Shown here in pieces: positions 1 to 9,119 of a DNA stretch of 64,000 bases (within the stretch, counting starts at the first letter, position 1; each line of letters starts with the position of its first letter). A program made the position numbers and the translations under genes. The stretch is taken from positions 3,042,001 to 3,106,000 of the forward strand of contig NZ_CP107841.1 of assembly GCF_036346855.1 (NCBI RefSeq). Reading direction: 5' to 3'. The notes below the pieces were generated by a model. It was not told where the DNA came from. It saw only the letters and a program-made list of their open reading frames with translations, and did not search any database. This stretch comes from Streptomyces europaeiscabiei (lineage in GTDB: Bacteria; Actinomycetota; Actinomycetes; Streptomycetales; Streptomycetaceae).

Positions 1-2804
1 ACGTGGCGGGCGGTGGTGGTCTTGAAGCCGTACGTCTGGACCTTGCCGTCGGGGTTGGCCTGGCCGGTGACGGTACGGGCAGTGGTGTAGGTGCTGGATC
101 CGTCGGGGCGCGTCTGGATCGTGAAGTCGACGGGGAAGCCCGCCGTACCGCCGCCCGCTCCCCCGGTGTCGGTGCGGGGGAAGAGGCGTACGGCGTCCAG
201 GTCGGTGTCGGCGCCGAGGTCGATCTCCACCCACACGGGGTTCGCGCTGACGTCGGCCGAGGCGAACTCGTTGCTGGTGTAGCCCCTGGCACCGGACACG
301 CTGGTGAGCTTGCCGTCGGTGAGCCGGTTCCTGCCCCAGCTGCTGTTCTCCAGGCTGCTGTTGCTGGTGACCGTCCGCCCCAGAGCCAGGTCGTCGAGGC
401 GGCCGACGCCCGTCGCCGTGAACGTCCACGTGCCCGGCTGGACCTTGAAGTAGACGTACGAGGAGTCCTTGCCGTCATAGCTCAGACCGCTGACGCTGCC
501 CGTGGAGGAGCCGCCGGTGAAGACGGTGGTGCCGTTCGCCTTGATGACCGGCTGGGAGCCGCCGTAGGTGGGCACACCGACACGGGCGGTCGTCCCGCTC
601 GGCGAGGTGAGCGTCAGGGTCACCTGGGTGCCGTCCCGCTCGATGCCGAAGCGGATGGTTCCCTCGACGGTCGGCGTCACTGTGTTGATCTTCGTGAGGG
701 TGCCGGTCTGCGGGATCACCTCGTACGTCTCCCAGCCGGCCTTGGTGGGGCGGACACCCGCGGCGTAGGCGGACAGGGCGTACAGCGGGCCGCCGTTCCA
801 TGCATGGTTGTCGGTGCCCTGCGACTTGACCCACACCTCCCACAGGGTGTGGCAGTCGGGGTCGGCGACCTGGGCGGCGAAGCGGTTGCGCATCCGCTCC
901 TCGGCGACCGTGGCCGCGCCCATCATGTACAGCGCCTCCAGGACGTAGAACTCCATGTACGGGCTGGCGTTGAGGTGGGTGCGCAGCACGTTGGTGATCG
1001 CCGGGTAGTGGCTGGGGGTGGCCAGGCCCGCGACCACCGCGAGGGCGTTGGCCCGGTCGTCGGTGTCGCCGCTGTAGGCGGGCGAGCGGTACTCGTTCTT
1101 GGTGGAGTTCCACAGCAGGGAGTCGAAGTTGGCCTTGATGCTGGTGCGCTGGGCCTGCCATCCGGCGACGTCGCCGCTGTTGCCGCTGAGGTCGGCGAGC
1201 TTGGCGGCGGTGTCCAGGGCCAGGTAGTACCAGCAGTTGTTCAGGACCCGGGCGTCGATGTTGCTGCCCCAGTCCTGCCAGTCCCAGTCCCCGGCGCGGT
1301 GGGCGACCAGACCGTCGCTGCCCAGGCCCCACAGGTCCAGATACTTCTTCACCGCCGGGTAGGCGCCGGTGACCGCGCTCGTGTCGCCGGTGTAGAGGTG
1401 GAACGTCCAGAACGACCACACCGAGGCGAGCATCTGGTTGGGCAGCTCGGCGGTCCAGATGGTCGAGGGCATCGGGGAGTACAGCACGCCGCCGGACTCC
1501 TGCCAGGAGGCCAGCTGCGAGATGGCCTTCTTGCCGAGGTCGTGGGACTTGGTGTCGAAGGTGTAGAAGCCTTCCTTCAGCTGGTTGACCACATCGCCCC
1601 ACCACTGGGCGCGTTCGCGGGTCGGGCAGTCCATGTAGTTGTCCCGCATGTTGACGTACATGGTGCGGGCGGCCTTGGTCCACACGGTGTCGAACAAGGC
1701 GTCGCTGCTGGTGAACGACCCGTCGAAGTCCGTGTCGTACCCGGACTCCCGGTACTTGAGATCCACGATCGTCACGCCCGCCGGGATGATGTACCGCACG
1801 GCGGTACCGCTCATCCAGGCCAGCGCCTCGAACTCCTGGACACCGCCGGTACAGACGTAGGTGGCGCGGACGTTGAAGATGGTCTTCTGGTCGATGCCGA
1901 CCAGGCCCTTGCCGTCGTCGTAGTGATCGGTCTGGATGCCGATCACCGCGCCGGCCGGGGCGTCCACCTTCAGGTACGGGGTGACCTGGATGTTGGACGG
2001 CAGGGTGGCCCAGATCGCGGTGGAGCCCTGGCCGGTGGCCGGGAGTGAGGCGTTGTTGGTGTAGGACTTCAGGCCGGAGTAGCGGAACTGCGGGATCGGC
2101 CGCTCGACGAGACCGTTCCAGGGAGCGGCGCCGACGTCGCCGAAGTCGGTGGGCGCGCTCCAGGCGCTGTCGTCGAAGCCGGAGGACTGCCAGTCGGCCA
2201 TCGCGGCGGCGTTGCGGGCGTCGTAGTAGACGTTCGATTCCGGCAGCCGGAAGTTGACCTGGGTGCCGCTGGTGTTGTTCGAGTAGCCCGGGTGGACCTT
2301 GTGCTTCCAGCCGGTGTTGCTGACCAGCCGGGTCGTGGTGGAACCGGTCTCGATGTCGGACTGGAACAACAGCCCGCCCTTGCCGCTGCTGCTGTGCGAG
2401 AAGCCCTGCTTGCCGAAGTACCACACCAGCAGCGCCACCGTGTTGGTGCCGCTGGTCAGGTACGGGGCGAGGTCGATCTCGTCGTAGTACGTGTCCGTAC
2501 GGTTCGGGCCGCGCTTGAGCCCGCCCTCGAAGACCACCAGCGTGCCGTTGACCCACAGCCAGTACTTCGAGTCCGCCGCGATCTGCGTCACGGCCTTCGA
2601 GGGCGCGGAGTCCAGGGTGAACGATCTACGGAACGCCACCCACTGGTTCGCCGAGCTGGACGGAGCCCAGATCCACTTCGCGGTCCACGAGACCGCCGCG
2701 GACGCCGTCGGCGCGAGGCCGGGCAGGATCAGGGACCCCAGGGTGGGGGCCATGGCCACGGCTATGGCCGAGCGTAGAGCGGACCGGCGCGTTACGTCGT
2801 GCAT
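1..2804 (-). CDS. Exported GH78 alpha-L-rhamnosidase with C-terminal discoidin domain (3' end off window)
   Basis: Predicted to release terminal alpha-L-rhamnose from plant polysaccharides or glycosides outside the cell. The ATG at 2804 has a GGAG ribosome site just upstream. The N-terminus is Tat-like (TRRSAL, hydrophobic stretch, A-S-A-A cleavage region near residue 36). The GH78 hallmark DCPTRERAQWWGD is at about residues 392-404, preceded by N-terminal beta domains that begin with WTAKWIW. From about residue 800 the protein reads as an F5/8 type C (discoidin) carbohydrate-binding domain (LALGRTVTSNSS, VWVEIDLG). The frame is open to base 1, so the C-terminus is missing. A LacI-type palindrome sits about 90 bp upstream. 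The GH78 call is firm; the exact substrate is unknown. Confidence 0.9.
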   Translation of the reverse strand, partial: MHDVTRRSALRSAIAVAMAPTLGSLILPGLAPTASAAVSWTAKWIWAPSSSANQWVAFRRSFTLDSAPSKAVTQIAADSKYWLWVNGTLVVFEGGLKRGPNRTDTYYDEIDLAPYLTSGTNTVALLVWYFGKQGFSHSSSGKGGLLFQSDIETGSTTTRLVSNTGWKHKVHPGYSNNTSGTQVNFRLPESNVYYDARNAAAMADWQSSGFDDSAWSAPTDFGDVGAAPWNGLVERPIPQFRYSGLKSYTNNASLPATGQGSTAIWATLPSNIQVTPYLKVDAPAGAVIGIQTDHYDDGKGLVGIDQKTIFNVRATYVCTGGVQEFEALAWMSGTAVRYIIPAGVTIVDLKYRESGYDTDFDGSFTSSDALFDTVWTKAARTMYVNMRDNYMDCPTRERAQWWGDVVNQLKEGFYTFDTKSHDLGKKAISQLASWQESGGVLYSPMPSTIWTAELPNQMLASVWSFWTFHLYTGDTSAVTGAYPAVKKYLDLWGLGSDGLVAHRAGDWDWQDWGSNIDARVLNNCWYYLALDTAAKLADLSGNSGDVAGWQAQRTSIKANFDSLLWNSTKNEYRSPAYSGDTDDRANALAVVAGLATPSHYPAITNVLRTHLNASPYMEFYVLEALYMMGAATVAEERMRNRFAAQVADPDCHTLWEVWVKSQGTDNHAWNGGPLYALSAYAAGVRPTKAGWETYEVIPQTGTLTKINTVTPTVEGTIRFGIERDGTQVTLTLTSPSGTTARVGVPTYGGSQPVIKANGTTVFTGGSSTGSVSGLSYDGKDSSYVYFKVQPGTWTFTATGVGRLDDLALGRTVTSNSSLENSSWGRNRLTDGKLTSVSGARGYTSNEFASADVSANPVWVEIDLGADTDLDAVRLFPRTDTGGAGGGTAGFPVDFTIQTRPDGSSTYTTARTVTGQANPDGKVQTYGFKTTTARH

Positions 2805-2890
2805 CGCGGGCTCCTAGAGATGTGCGGGGAGGGTGGCAAACACGTCGGCAGCGCGGACGGGGAGGGGGCGGAATTATTGGTTCCGCGCTT

Positions 2891-2904
2891 TTGAAACGTT
2901 TCAA
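2891..2904. promoter_or_regulatory. LacI-family-type operator palindrome
   Basis: TTGAAACGTTTCAA is a perfect 14-bp palindrome 87 bp upstream of the leftward rhamnosidase gene. Read on the minus strand its first six bases can serve as a -35 (TTGAAA), with an AT-rich ACCAATAATTC about 17 bp on. The GAAACGTTTC core is the usual shape of a LacI/CcpA-family site, so repression by a sugar-responsive LacI regulator is inferred. No regulator gene is in the window. Confidence 0.65.
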
Positions 2905-3137
2905 TAACGTGGTTGCAGGCGAGATCTTTGTCCTGTTCATAGCGCTGTGTCAATGGTTGTGCGGTCGGCATTCTCGCGAGCCGCCCGAGCATGCAAGGAG
3001 GTCCCCGCAGTTCAGGCGGGTGGAGCAGGCGAGGCCTCACCGCCATGAGCGGTCGATGACGCGAGCGCGAGGGTGAGGGCGAGGCATCGAACTGGCCAGT
3101 TCCATTGACGTACCCCTGACCGACATCTATCTTCTGC

Positions 3138-3170
3138 TCGAACTTGCGAACAATGTTCGATTTTTCGAAC
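3138..3170. promoter_or_regulatory. Palindrome and TCGAAC repeats upstream of the GH43 genes
   Basis: CGAACAATGTTCG (3147-3159) is a perfect dyad around a central A. TCGAAC-type repeats at 3138-3143 and 3165-3170 flank it. It lies about 310 bp upstream of the GH43 start, in the otherwise gene-free stretch 2805-3481. This looks like an operator for a different regulator from the GAAACGTTTC sites. The rest of the stretch shows nothing recognisable. Confidence 0.45.
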
Positions 3171-3481
3171 CATGGCCGTCAAAGGAGACAGCCCGTGTTG
3201 CGCATCCGTCTCCGGCGCACTCCTGAGTCGGCTCCTCTGTCGGCCTTCTCAGCCGCCTTCGTCACCCGCCGGACCGCCACTGCGGCGGTGCCTCCGGTCG
3301 CTGCCACACCCCTGCGGAAACCGCGGCTCCGCGGGCGCTGACCGCGCATTGCGCGACATCCCACGGCGCGCGGAGCAGGTACTGCCCCAGCGGCACGAAG
3401 GCCGGGCCCCACCCTCGGGCCGGGCCCCACTCTCGACCTCACTCGCACCTGATCATGGCACCCACAAAGACAGGAACCCAT

Positions 3482-4912
3482 ATGCCCGCGGTTCTCGCTC
3501 GGCTGGCGGCGGTATTCGTCGCCGCCTGCCTGCTCTTCACAGCCCAAGTCGTGACCACACCTCAGCGGGCCGCCGCCGCGGACCCGGGTTACCTGATGAC
3601 GCACTTCATCGGGGAGGGGTCGACCGGTCAGCAGATGTACTTCTCGTACAGCACGGACGGTCTGAACTGGACCGACCTCAACGGTGGCGGGATGACCCTG
3701 CGCTCCACCGTGGGCACCCGTGGGGTGCGTGACCCCGCCCTGGTCCGCTCACCCGACGGCAGCAAGTACTGGATCATCGCGACCGACCTGTGCATCGGCT
3801 GCGGCCAGTCGTGGGGCGACTCCACCTCCAACGGCAGCCGCAACCTCGTCGTGTGGGAGTCCACCGACCTGGTCACCTGGTCGGCGCCGTGGCTGCTGAA
3901 CGTCGCCGGCGCGATCCCCGACGGACGCAACGCCTGGGCCCCTGAGGCGATCTGGGACCCGGCCACCAACAACTACGTCCTGTACTGGGCGACCAACGCA
4001 ACCCTCAACGGCGTACTGAAGCACCGGATCTACTACGCCCGCACCACCGACTTCCGCACCGTCACCACTCCCCAGGTCTACATCGACCGCCCCGGCACCC
4101 AGGGCATCATCGACACCCAGATCGTCGAGGTCCCCTCCGGTGTCGGCAACTTCCGCTACGTACGGGCCTCCGGCGACGGCCAGATCACCCTCGAAGGCAG
4201 CAACTCGATCCTCGGCACCTGGACCAACCTCGGCAACCTCTCCGGCATCGGCCTGACCGGCTCCCAGGTCGAGGGCCCGATGTGGATGAAGTTCCGCGAC
4301 CGCAACGAGTGGACCCTCTACCTCGACCAGTACGCGGCCGGAAAGGGCTACATGCCGGTCACCACGACCAACCCCTCCGCCTCCGGCACCTACAAGCTCC
4401 CGACCTCGGGAACCTACTCCCTGGGCGGAACGAAGAAGCGCCACGGCTCGATCCTGAACCTGACCGCCGCCGAGGACGCCCGGATCCAGGCCCGCTGGGC
4501 CAACGTGGCGGGCAAGCGACTGCAGTCCTTCAACTTCCAGGACCGCTACGTCCGGCACAGCAACTTCGACGTACGCATCGACCAGAACGTCACCAACGAT
4601 GACGCCAAGTTCCGGCCGCGGCCCGGCCTGACCGGCACCGGCACCGTCTCCTTCGAGTCGGTCAACTTCCCCGGCTACTACCTGCGCCACGACGGATCCG
4701 ACTTCCAGCTCGTGTACAACGACGGCACCACCCAGTTCGCCGCGGACGCCACCTTCCGCCAGGTCGCCGGCCTCGCCGACTCGACATGGTCGTCCTTCCA
4801 GTCCTACAACCACCCCGACCGCTACATCCGCCACTACGCCTACCAGCTGAAACTCGAAACGATCACCACCGCGACGGGACGCAGCGACGCCACCTTCCGA
4901 CTGACGAACTGA
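3482..4912 (+). CDS. Secreted GH43 family hydrolase with C-terminal AbfB (CBM42) domain
   Basis: Likely an extracellular arabinan/arabinoxylan-active enzyme. I chose the ATG at 3482 because it follows AGGAAC and gives a compact Sec signal (MPAVLARLAAVF... ending RAAAADPG); an ATG at 3455 lacks a ribosome site. The five-bladed propeller follows, with RGVRDPAL (D84 a candidate catalytic base), NLVVWESTDLVTWS, NAWAPEAIWDP and EGPMWMKFRD. From about residue 340 there are repeated blocks of the RLQSFNFQDRYVRH / SFESVNFPGYYLRH / SFQSYNHPDRYIRH type, which are diagnostic of the beta-trefoil arabinose-binding AbfB/CBM42 domain. A strong hairpin follows the stop. The GH43 subfamily and exact substrate are not resolved. 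Confidence 0.85.
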   Translation: MPAVLARLAAVFVAACLLFTAQVVTTPQRAAAADPGYLMTHFIGEGSTGQQMYFSYSTDGLNWTDLNGGGMTLRSTVGTRGVRDPALVRSPDGSKYWIIATDLCIGCGQSWGDSTSNGSRNLVVWESTDLVTWSAPWLLNVAGAIPDGRNAWAPEAIWDPATNNYVLYWATNATLNGVLKHRIYYARTTDFRTVTTPQVYIDRPGTQGIIDTQIVEVPSGVGNFRYVRASGDGQITLEGSNSILGTWTNLGNLSGIGLTGSQVEGPMWMKFRDRNEWTLYLDQYAAGKGYMPVTTTNPSASGTYKLPTSGTYSLGGTKKRHGSILNLTAAEDARIQARWANVAGKRLQSFNFQDRYVRHSNFDVRIDQNVTNDDAKFRPRPGLTGTGTVSFESVNFPGYYLRHDGSDFQLVYNDGTTQFAADATFRQVAGLADSTWSSFQSYNHPDRYIRHYAYQLKLETITTATGRSDATFRLTN

Positions 4913-4919
4913 CCAGACC

Positions 4920-4987
4920 GGGATGCCGGCGCCCTCAGGCGACGCCCCACCTGCCGCCCTCCCCTCCGAGGAAGGCGCCGGCATCCC
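4920..4987 (+). terminator. Long-stem hairpin after the first GH43 gene
   Basis: GGGATGCCGGCGCC (4920-4933) pairs perfectly with GGCGCCGGCATCCC (4974-4987) across a loop of about 40 nt, starting 7 bases after the stop codon. The stem is very stable but has no U-tract, which is common in Streptomyces. It could terminate the transcript or stabilise its 3' end. Confidence 0.6.
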
Positions 4988-5112
4988 ACCCGCGAACGCG
5001 ACGCGACACCAGATGTCATTCGGGCGGAACGCGGCACCTCGGCCGAGGCGTCGCGTCCCCCTCCGCAGGCATGTCCTCTTCACCGGCATGTCTTCTTCAG
5101 GGGATGTGAACC

Positions 5113-7440
5113 ATGCACAGCGTGCGACTTCAGTGCCGCCGGAGATTCCGGCTGGGCGCCCTGGCCGCCGTGGCCGCCGCCTCGCTCATGGTGGGCGTCG
5201 TCGGCCCGGCGGCCCCCGCCCAGGCGGCGGAGATCACCGACGGCCTGGCTCTGTGGTACAAACTCGACGCCACCTCGGGCACCGTGGCGGTGGACGCCTC
5301 CGGCAACGGACGCGACGGCACCGTCAACGGCACCGCGGGCTGGTCGGGCAACGGCGAGGGGCTCACCTTCAACGGGTCCAGCACCTACGTCAAAGTGCCG
5401 GACAACATCATGAGCGGCATGAACTCGATCACCGTCTCGATGGACGTGCAGATCGACGCCGCCCAGGCCACGCCCTACTTCATCTACGGCTTCGGCAACA
5501 CCGCGAGCAGCGGCACCGGCAACGGGTACCTGTTCACCACGGGCAACTCGTTCAGGACCGCGATCGCCTCCGGGAACTCGTCCACCGAGCAGAACACCCG
5601 GACCTCCGTCGCGTTGCAGCGCTCGGTCTGGAAGCACATCACCTACACCCAGACCGGCACCACGGGCGTCCTGTACGAGGACGGCGTGGAGAAGGCCCGT
5701 AACACGTCGGTCACCCTCACCCCCGGTTCCATCGGGTCCGGCATCACCACGGCCAACTACATCGGCAAGTCGGTCTACAACAGTGACAAGCTCTTCAAGG
5801 GCAAGATCCGCGACTTTCGGGTCTACGACCGCGCGCTGGCGCCCACCGAGGTCCTCGAAGTCAGCGGGAACACCACGGGCATCGGCGCGGCCACCCACCC
5901 CAGGCTGAAGATCGACGCCATCGTCGACAACGCCAACAGCAAGATCACCCTCCCGCTGACCGAGGGCACCGACCTCACCACGCTCGCCCCGCAGTTCACC
6001 ATCGCCCAGGGCGCGACCCTCAGCCCTGCCTCAGGCGCCCCGCGCGACTTCACCAACCCCGTGACGTACGAGGTGACCGGCTCCGACGGCGCCAAGCGCA
6101 CCTGGACGGTCGAGGCGCTGGTCATGAAGAGCCCGGTCCTGCCGGGGCTCACCGCCGACCCGAACATCGTCCGGTTCGGTGACACCTTCTACGTCTACCC
6201 GACCACCGACGGCTTCGCGGGCTGGAGCGGCACGAAGTTCAAGGCGTACTCCTCCAAGGACCTGGTCCACTGGACCGACCACGGCGTCATCCTCGACCTC
6301 GGACCCGACGTCACCTGGGCCGACACCCGGGCCTGGGCCCCGACCATGGCCGAGAAGAACGGGAAGTACTACTTCTACTACTCCGCCGACACCAACATCG
6401 GCGTCGCCGTCTCCGACTCGCCCACCGGCCCGTTCACGGACCCCCTGGGCAAGCCGCTGATCGCCCGCGGTGCCTTCACCGGCCAGATGATCGACCCGGC
6501 GGTCTTCACCGACGACGACGGCAAGAGGTACCTCTACTGGGGCAACGGCCGCGCCTACGTCGTCCCGCTCAACGACGACATGGTCTCCTTCGACTCCTCC
6601 AAGGTCACCGACATCACCCCCAGCGGCTACAACGAGGGCACCTTCGTCATCAAGCGCAAGGGCACCTACTACTTCACGTGGTCGGAGAACGACACACGTG
6701 ACGAGAACTACCGGGTCGCCTACGCCACCGGCTCCTCGCCCACCGGCCCCTGGACCAAGCGGGGCGTGATCCTGGAGAAGGACCTTTCCGTCGGCATCAA
6801 GGGCCCCGGCCACCACTCGGTGGTCGATGTCCCGGGCACCGACGACTGGTACATCGCCTACCACCGCTTCGCCATCCCCGGCGGAGACGGCACCCACCGC
6901 GAAACCACCATCGACACAATGGAGTTCGACTCCAGCGGCCTGATCAAGAAGGTCGTCCCCACCCTGGAGAGCATCGACCCGGTCACCGTCGGCGCCGTCC
7001 TGCCGACGCACACCAACCGCTCGCTCCAGTCGGTCAACTTCACCGGCCGCTACGCCGCCGTCCGTTCCGACAGCCTCGGCTACATCGACCCGGTGACCTC
7101 CTCCAGCACCACCGCGGTCAAGCAGAGCGCCACCTTCACCATCGTCCCCGGCCTGGCCGACCCCACCTGCTACTCCTTCCGCGACTCGTCCGGCCGCTAC
7201 CTGCGCCACAAGGACTTCCGGGTCCGCGCCGACGCGAGCAACGGCACCGCGACCTTCAACCAGGACGCCACCTACTGCGCCCGGCCGGGTTCGGCCACCG
7301 GCTCGGTCAGCCTGGAATCGTTCAACTACCCCGGCCGCTACCTCCGCCACTACAACTTCGAGTTGCGCATAGACCCCTTCCAGGACACCGCCACCTTCCG
7401 CGCCGACAGTTCCTTCAGGCCGGTCAACCCCTGGGCCTGA
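5113..7440 (+). CDS. Secreted LamG-GH43-CBM42 arabinan-degrading enzyme
   Basis: A 775-residue exported multidomain hydrolase. It has a signal peptide to about A38 (PAQAAE), then a LamG/concanavalin-like domain (about 40-250: ALWYKLDATSGT, GKIRDFRVYDRAL). A beta linker follows (about 255-335). The GH43 propeller (about 340-640) shows the expected acids: D349 in LTADPN, D461 in MIDPAVF and E508 in YNEGTFV, the classic base, pKa modulator and acid. An AbfB/CBM42 trefoil (about 650-772) ends the protein. The linker lies between two sugar-binding modules and the catalytic domain, so attack on insoluble arabinan or arabinoxylan is inferred. The start ATG follows CAGGGGATGTGAACC. It is about 200 bp downstream of the other GH43 gene but separated by a hairpin, so co-transcription is uncertain. 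Confidence 0.88.
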   Translation: MHSVRLQCRRRFRLGALAAVAAASLMVGVVGPAAPAQAAEITDGLALWYKLDATSGTVAVDASGNGRDGTVNGTAGWSGNGEGLTFNGSSTYVKVPDNIMSGMNSITVSMDVQIDAAQATPYFIYGFGNTASSGTGNGYLFTTGNSFRTAIASGNSSTEQNTRTSVALQRSVWKHITYTQTGTTGVLYEDGVEKARNTSVTLTPGSIGSGITTANYIGKSVYNSDKLFKGKIRDFRVYDRALAPTEVLEVSGNTTGIGAATHPRLKIDAIVDNANSKITLPLTEGTDLTTLAPQFTIAQGATLSPASGAPRDFTNPVTYEVTGSDGAKRTWTVEALVMKSPVLPGLTADPNIVRFGDTFYVYPTTDGFAGWSGTKFKAYSSKDLVHWTDHGVILDLGPDVTWADTRAWAPTMAEKNGKYYFYYSADTNIGVAVSDSPTGPFTDPLGKPLIARGAFTGQMIDPAVFTDDDGKRYLYWGNGRAYVVPLNDDMVSFDSSKVTDITPSGYNEGTFVIKRKGTYYFTWSENDTRDENYRVAYATGSSPTGPWTKRGVILEKDLSVGIKGPGHHSVVDVPGTDDWYIAYHRFAIPGGDGTHRETTIDTMEFDSSGLIKKVVPTLESIDPVTVGAVLPTHTNRSLQSVNFTGRYAAVRSDSLGYIDPVTSSSTTAVKQSATFTIVPGLADPTCYSFRDSSGRYLRHKDFRVRADASNGTATFNQDATYCARPGSATGSVSLESFNYPGRYLRHYNFELRIDPFQDTATFRADSSFRPVNPWA

Positions 7441-7461
7441 CCGCCTCTTCTCGCTCGTCGG

Positions 7462-7492
7462 CCGCCCCGCACGACTATGCCGTGCGGGGCGG
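7462..7492 (+). terminator. Hairpin terminator after the GH43 gene
   Basis: CCGCCCCGCACG pairs with CGTGCGGGGCGG around a short loop, 21 bp after the stop. A 27-bp unit covering the loop and right arm (7469-7495) is duplicated immediately downstream at 7496-7522 with one or two changes, so the right arm exists twice. Confidence 0.7.
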
Positions 7493-7538
7493 TCGGCACG
7501 ACTATGCCGTGCGGGGCGGCCGGCACGCGTGGACGCTT

Positions 7539-7766
7539 CTACACCGGGCGATAAACAGCCTGGTCCGGGTCCGGTCTCACGATCAGGCCGTCCTTGGCCA
7601 GCTCACGCAGGTTGTGACGGGCCTCCTTGCCGGCGGCTTCGTCGCTTGTCGGCTCGTATCCGGCGACCCGCAGGGCCAGTACGGCGCGTTCCGTGTCCCA
7701 GGTGCCGCCCAGCGCCTGGATCACCGTCGCCAGTGCTTGCTTGTGCGTCAGCGGCTTCTCGGTCAT
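7539..7766 (-). CDS. Small winged-helix-like protein, function unknown
   Basis: 75 residues. The ATG at 7766 is preceded by GGGGAGGG, a clear ribosome site; longer upstream readings are not needed. The sequence alternates helices and ends with an ARHNLRELAKDGLIVRPDP block typical of the recognition helix and wing of a small winged helix. A DNA-binding role is plausible but unproven. It is transcribed against the GH43 genes and shares the 7462-7522 hairpin region as its 3' flank. Confidence 0.6.
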   Translation of the reverse strand: MTEKPLTHKQALATVIQALGGTWDTERAVLALRVAGYEPTSDEAAGKEARHNLRELAKDGLIVRPDPDQAVYRPV

Positions 7767-8130
7767 TTCGCCCTCCCCATCGAAAACGGCCACAGCATGA
7801 CACATGACGGCCTCGTTCCCACCAAGTCCCTTGGCCGTCATGTGAGTTGTCATGCAGGTCGGGCGCGGGGACATGGCCTTTCCGCGGCTCCGCGATCGAG
7901 CAGGCGGTGAGGTGGGTGGTGCGGCGTCCCGAGCGCCCTCAGCCTTGGAAGAGGCCGGAGACATCCCCCGGGCTATGCCCTGGGCACCGACCCGCGTGCC
8001 GTGATCGTCTGCCGGGTCTCGGTGGGCATGCCCGCCGAGACCTCCGAGTCAGCAGCCCACGGGGCACGCTCGGCAGCATCCATGTCCTCGGTATCGACAT
8101 CGGCACCGGCACCGGCACCGGCACCCACGC

Positions 8131-8196
8131 AGTCCCGCAGTCCCGCAGTCCCGCAGTCCCGCAGTCCCGCAGTCCCGCAGTCCCGCAGTCCCGCAG
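8131..8196. repeat. 8-bp tandem repeat array (about 8 copies of AGTCCCGC)
   Basis: Perfect head-to-tail AGTCCCGC units, immediately preceded by GCACCG hexamers. There are no spacers, so it is a minisatellite and not a CRISPR. Slippage-driven length variation between strains is expected. Confidence 0.9.
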
Positions 8197-8291
8197 CAGG
8201 GTCCGAGACTCTCCGCCACGCCGGGTCGGGTCGGGTCGGGTCGCAGAGGCTGTGGAAACGCCGGTGCGCTGAGACGACCGAAGACAAAGCA

Positions 8292-8303
8292 TAAAACGTT
8301 TCA
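8292..8303. promoter_or_regulatory. Degenerate LacI-type operator half-match
   Basis: TAAAACGTTTCA differs by one base from TGAAACGTTTCA, the core of the site at 2891. It is about 820 bp upstream of the second rhamnosidase. It could be a distal auxiliary operator or chance. Confidence 0.35.
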
Positions 8304-9020
8304 CACATGAGTGGGTTCGAGATCAGACACGCCCCCACGCGACACACCAAAAGACATACGACAGCAAGGAGTTCGGATTCCCTGCACCTCCTTTCCATCT
8401 GCGACGAAACTCTTCGCCACAACCCATCAGCGCCCCGTTCCGATTCCCGTTGACGGCGGCGAACGAGCGGTCCGACGCACCCCGGCAACCACTGCGGGGC
8501 GAGGTCCGCGCCCCGTGCGGCGTCAGCCTGCGGCTGCCCCCACCATCTCCCCCTCTTCTTCGCGGTCCTGCGAGAGGGCCGCCCGCCTACGGACCCGGCA
8601 TGACCGTTCCCTCTGTCCAACCGGTGACCTGGAGGGGATAGCGTCACCGTCACCTGCCCTGTTCGAGGGCTGGATACCGAGCTGGACCCGGACCAGTCGG
8701 CCCGTGACCCTTCCATCACCGACCGGTGTCTGAGAGAGCGCCGAGGTGTGGTCGTCAGGCGGTATCGCCACGGGGCCCAGGCCTCGGGCACACGCCACAG
8801 CGCACAGACGACCCCTTCCTCACTCCACGGAGCGGCCCACCGACTCCGCGGAGCCCGGCACACGGCCACCAAGACGGGCCTGCCGCCCTCCGCGCCTCCA
8901 CAACCTCACGGCCCCACGGCCTCACGGCCTCCACAACCTCACGGCCCCACGGCCCCACGGCCCCACGGCCTCACGCAAAACTTTCCCTCACTAATTCGTT
9001 TCTGCAATGCAACGGAGACG

Positions 9021-9109
9021 TTGACAGTCCCGCATATGCCCCACAGGATGTCAGCCACTCCACTCCACCCACCGGCAGGAAACCCTCCCTGCTCATTGAA
9101 ACGTATCAA
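9021..9109 (+). promoter_or_regulatory. Promoter plus LacI-type operator of the second rhamnosidase
   Basis: TTGACA (9021-9026) and CAGGAT (9044-9049) are spaced by 17 bp, a good housekeeping-type promoter. The near-perfect palindrome TTGAAACGTATCAA (9096-9109) lies downstream of it, ending 10 bp before the GTG start and overlapping the AAGGA ribosome site. A repressor there would block transcription elongation or initiation. It matches the site at 2891-2904 in 13 of 14 positions, linking the two rhamnosidases. Confidence 0.65.
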
Positions 9110-9119
9110 GGACGCGCCC

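Larger units (their letters stand above)
7767..9019. other. Gene-free, repeat-rich spacer
   Basis: I see no convincing gene here; frames are open only because of GC and repeat content. It contains GCACCG hexamers (about 8098-8126), an 8-bp tandem array (8131-8196), GGGTC pentamers (about 8222-8243), a degenerate LacI-type site (8292-8303) and CACGGCCCC/CCTCACGG repeats (about 8900-8980). It ends at the promoter of the second rhamnosidase. Confidence 0.7.

Noticed and set aside
3..2048. Large plus-strand open frame of 681 codons
   Set aside because: It is the antisense shadow of the GH78 gene; its translation is low-complexity G/V/R-rich, whereas the minus strand gives a signal peptide and GH78 motifs.
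8131..8196. CRISPR array
   Set aside because: The repeats are 8 bp with no spacers, and no cas operon is nearby.
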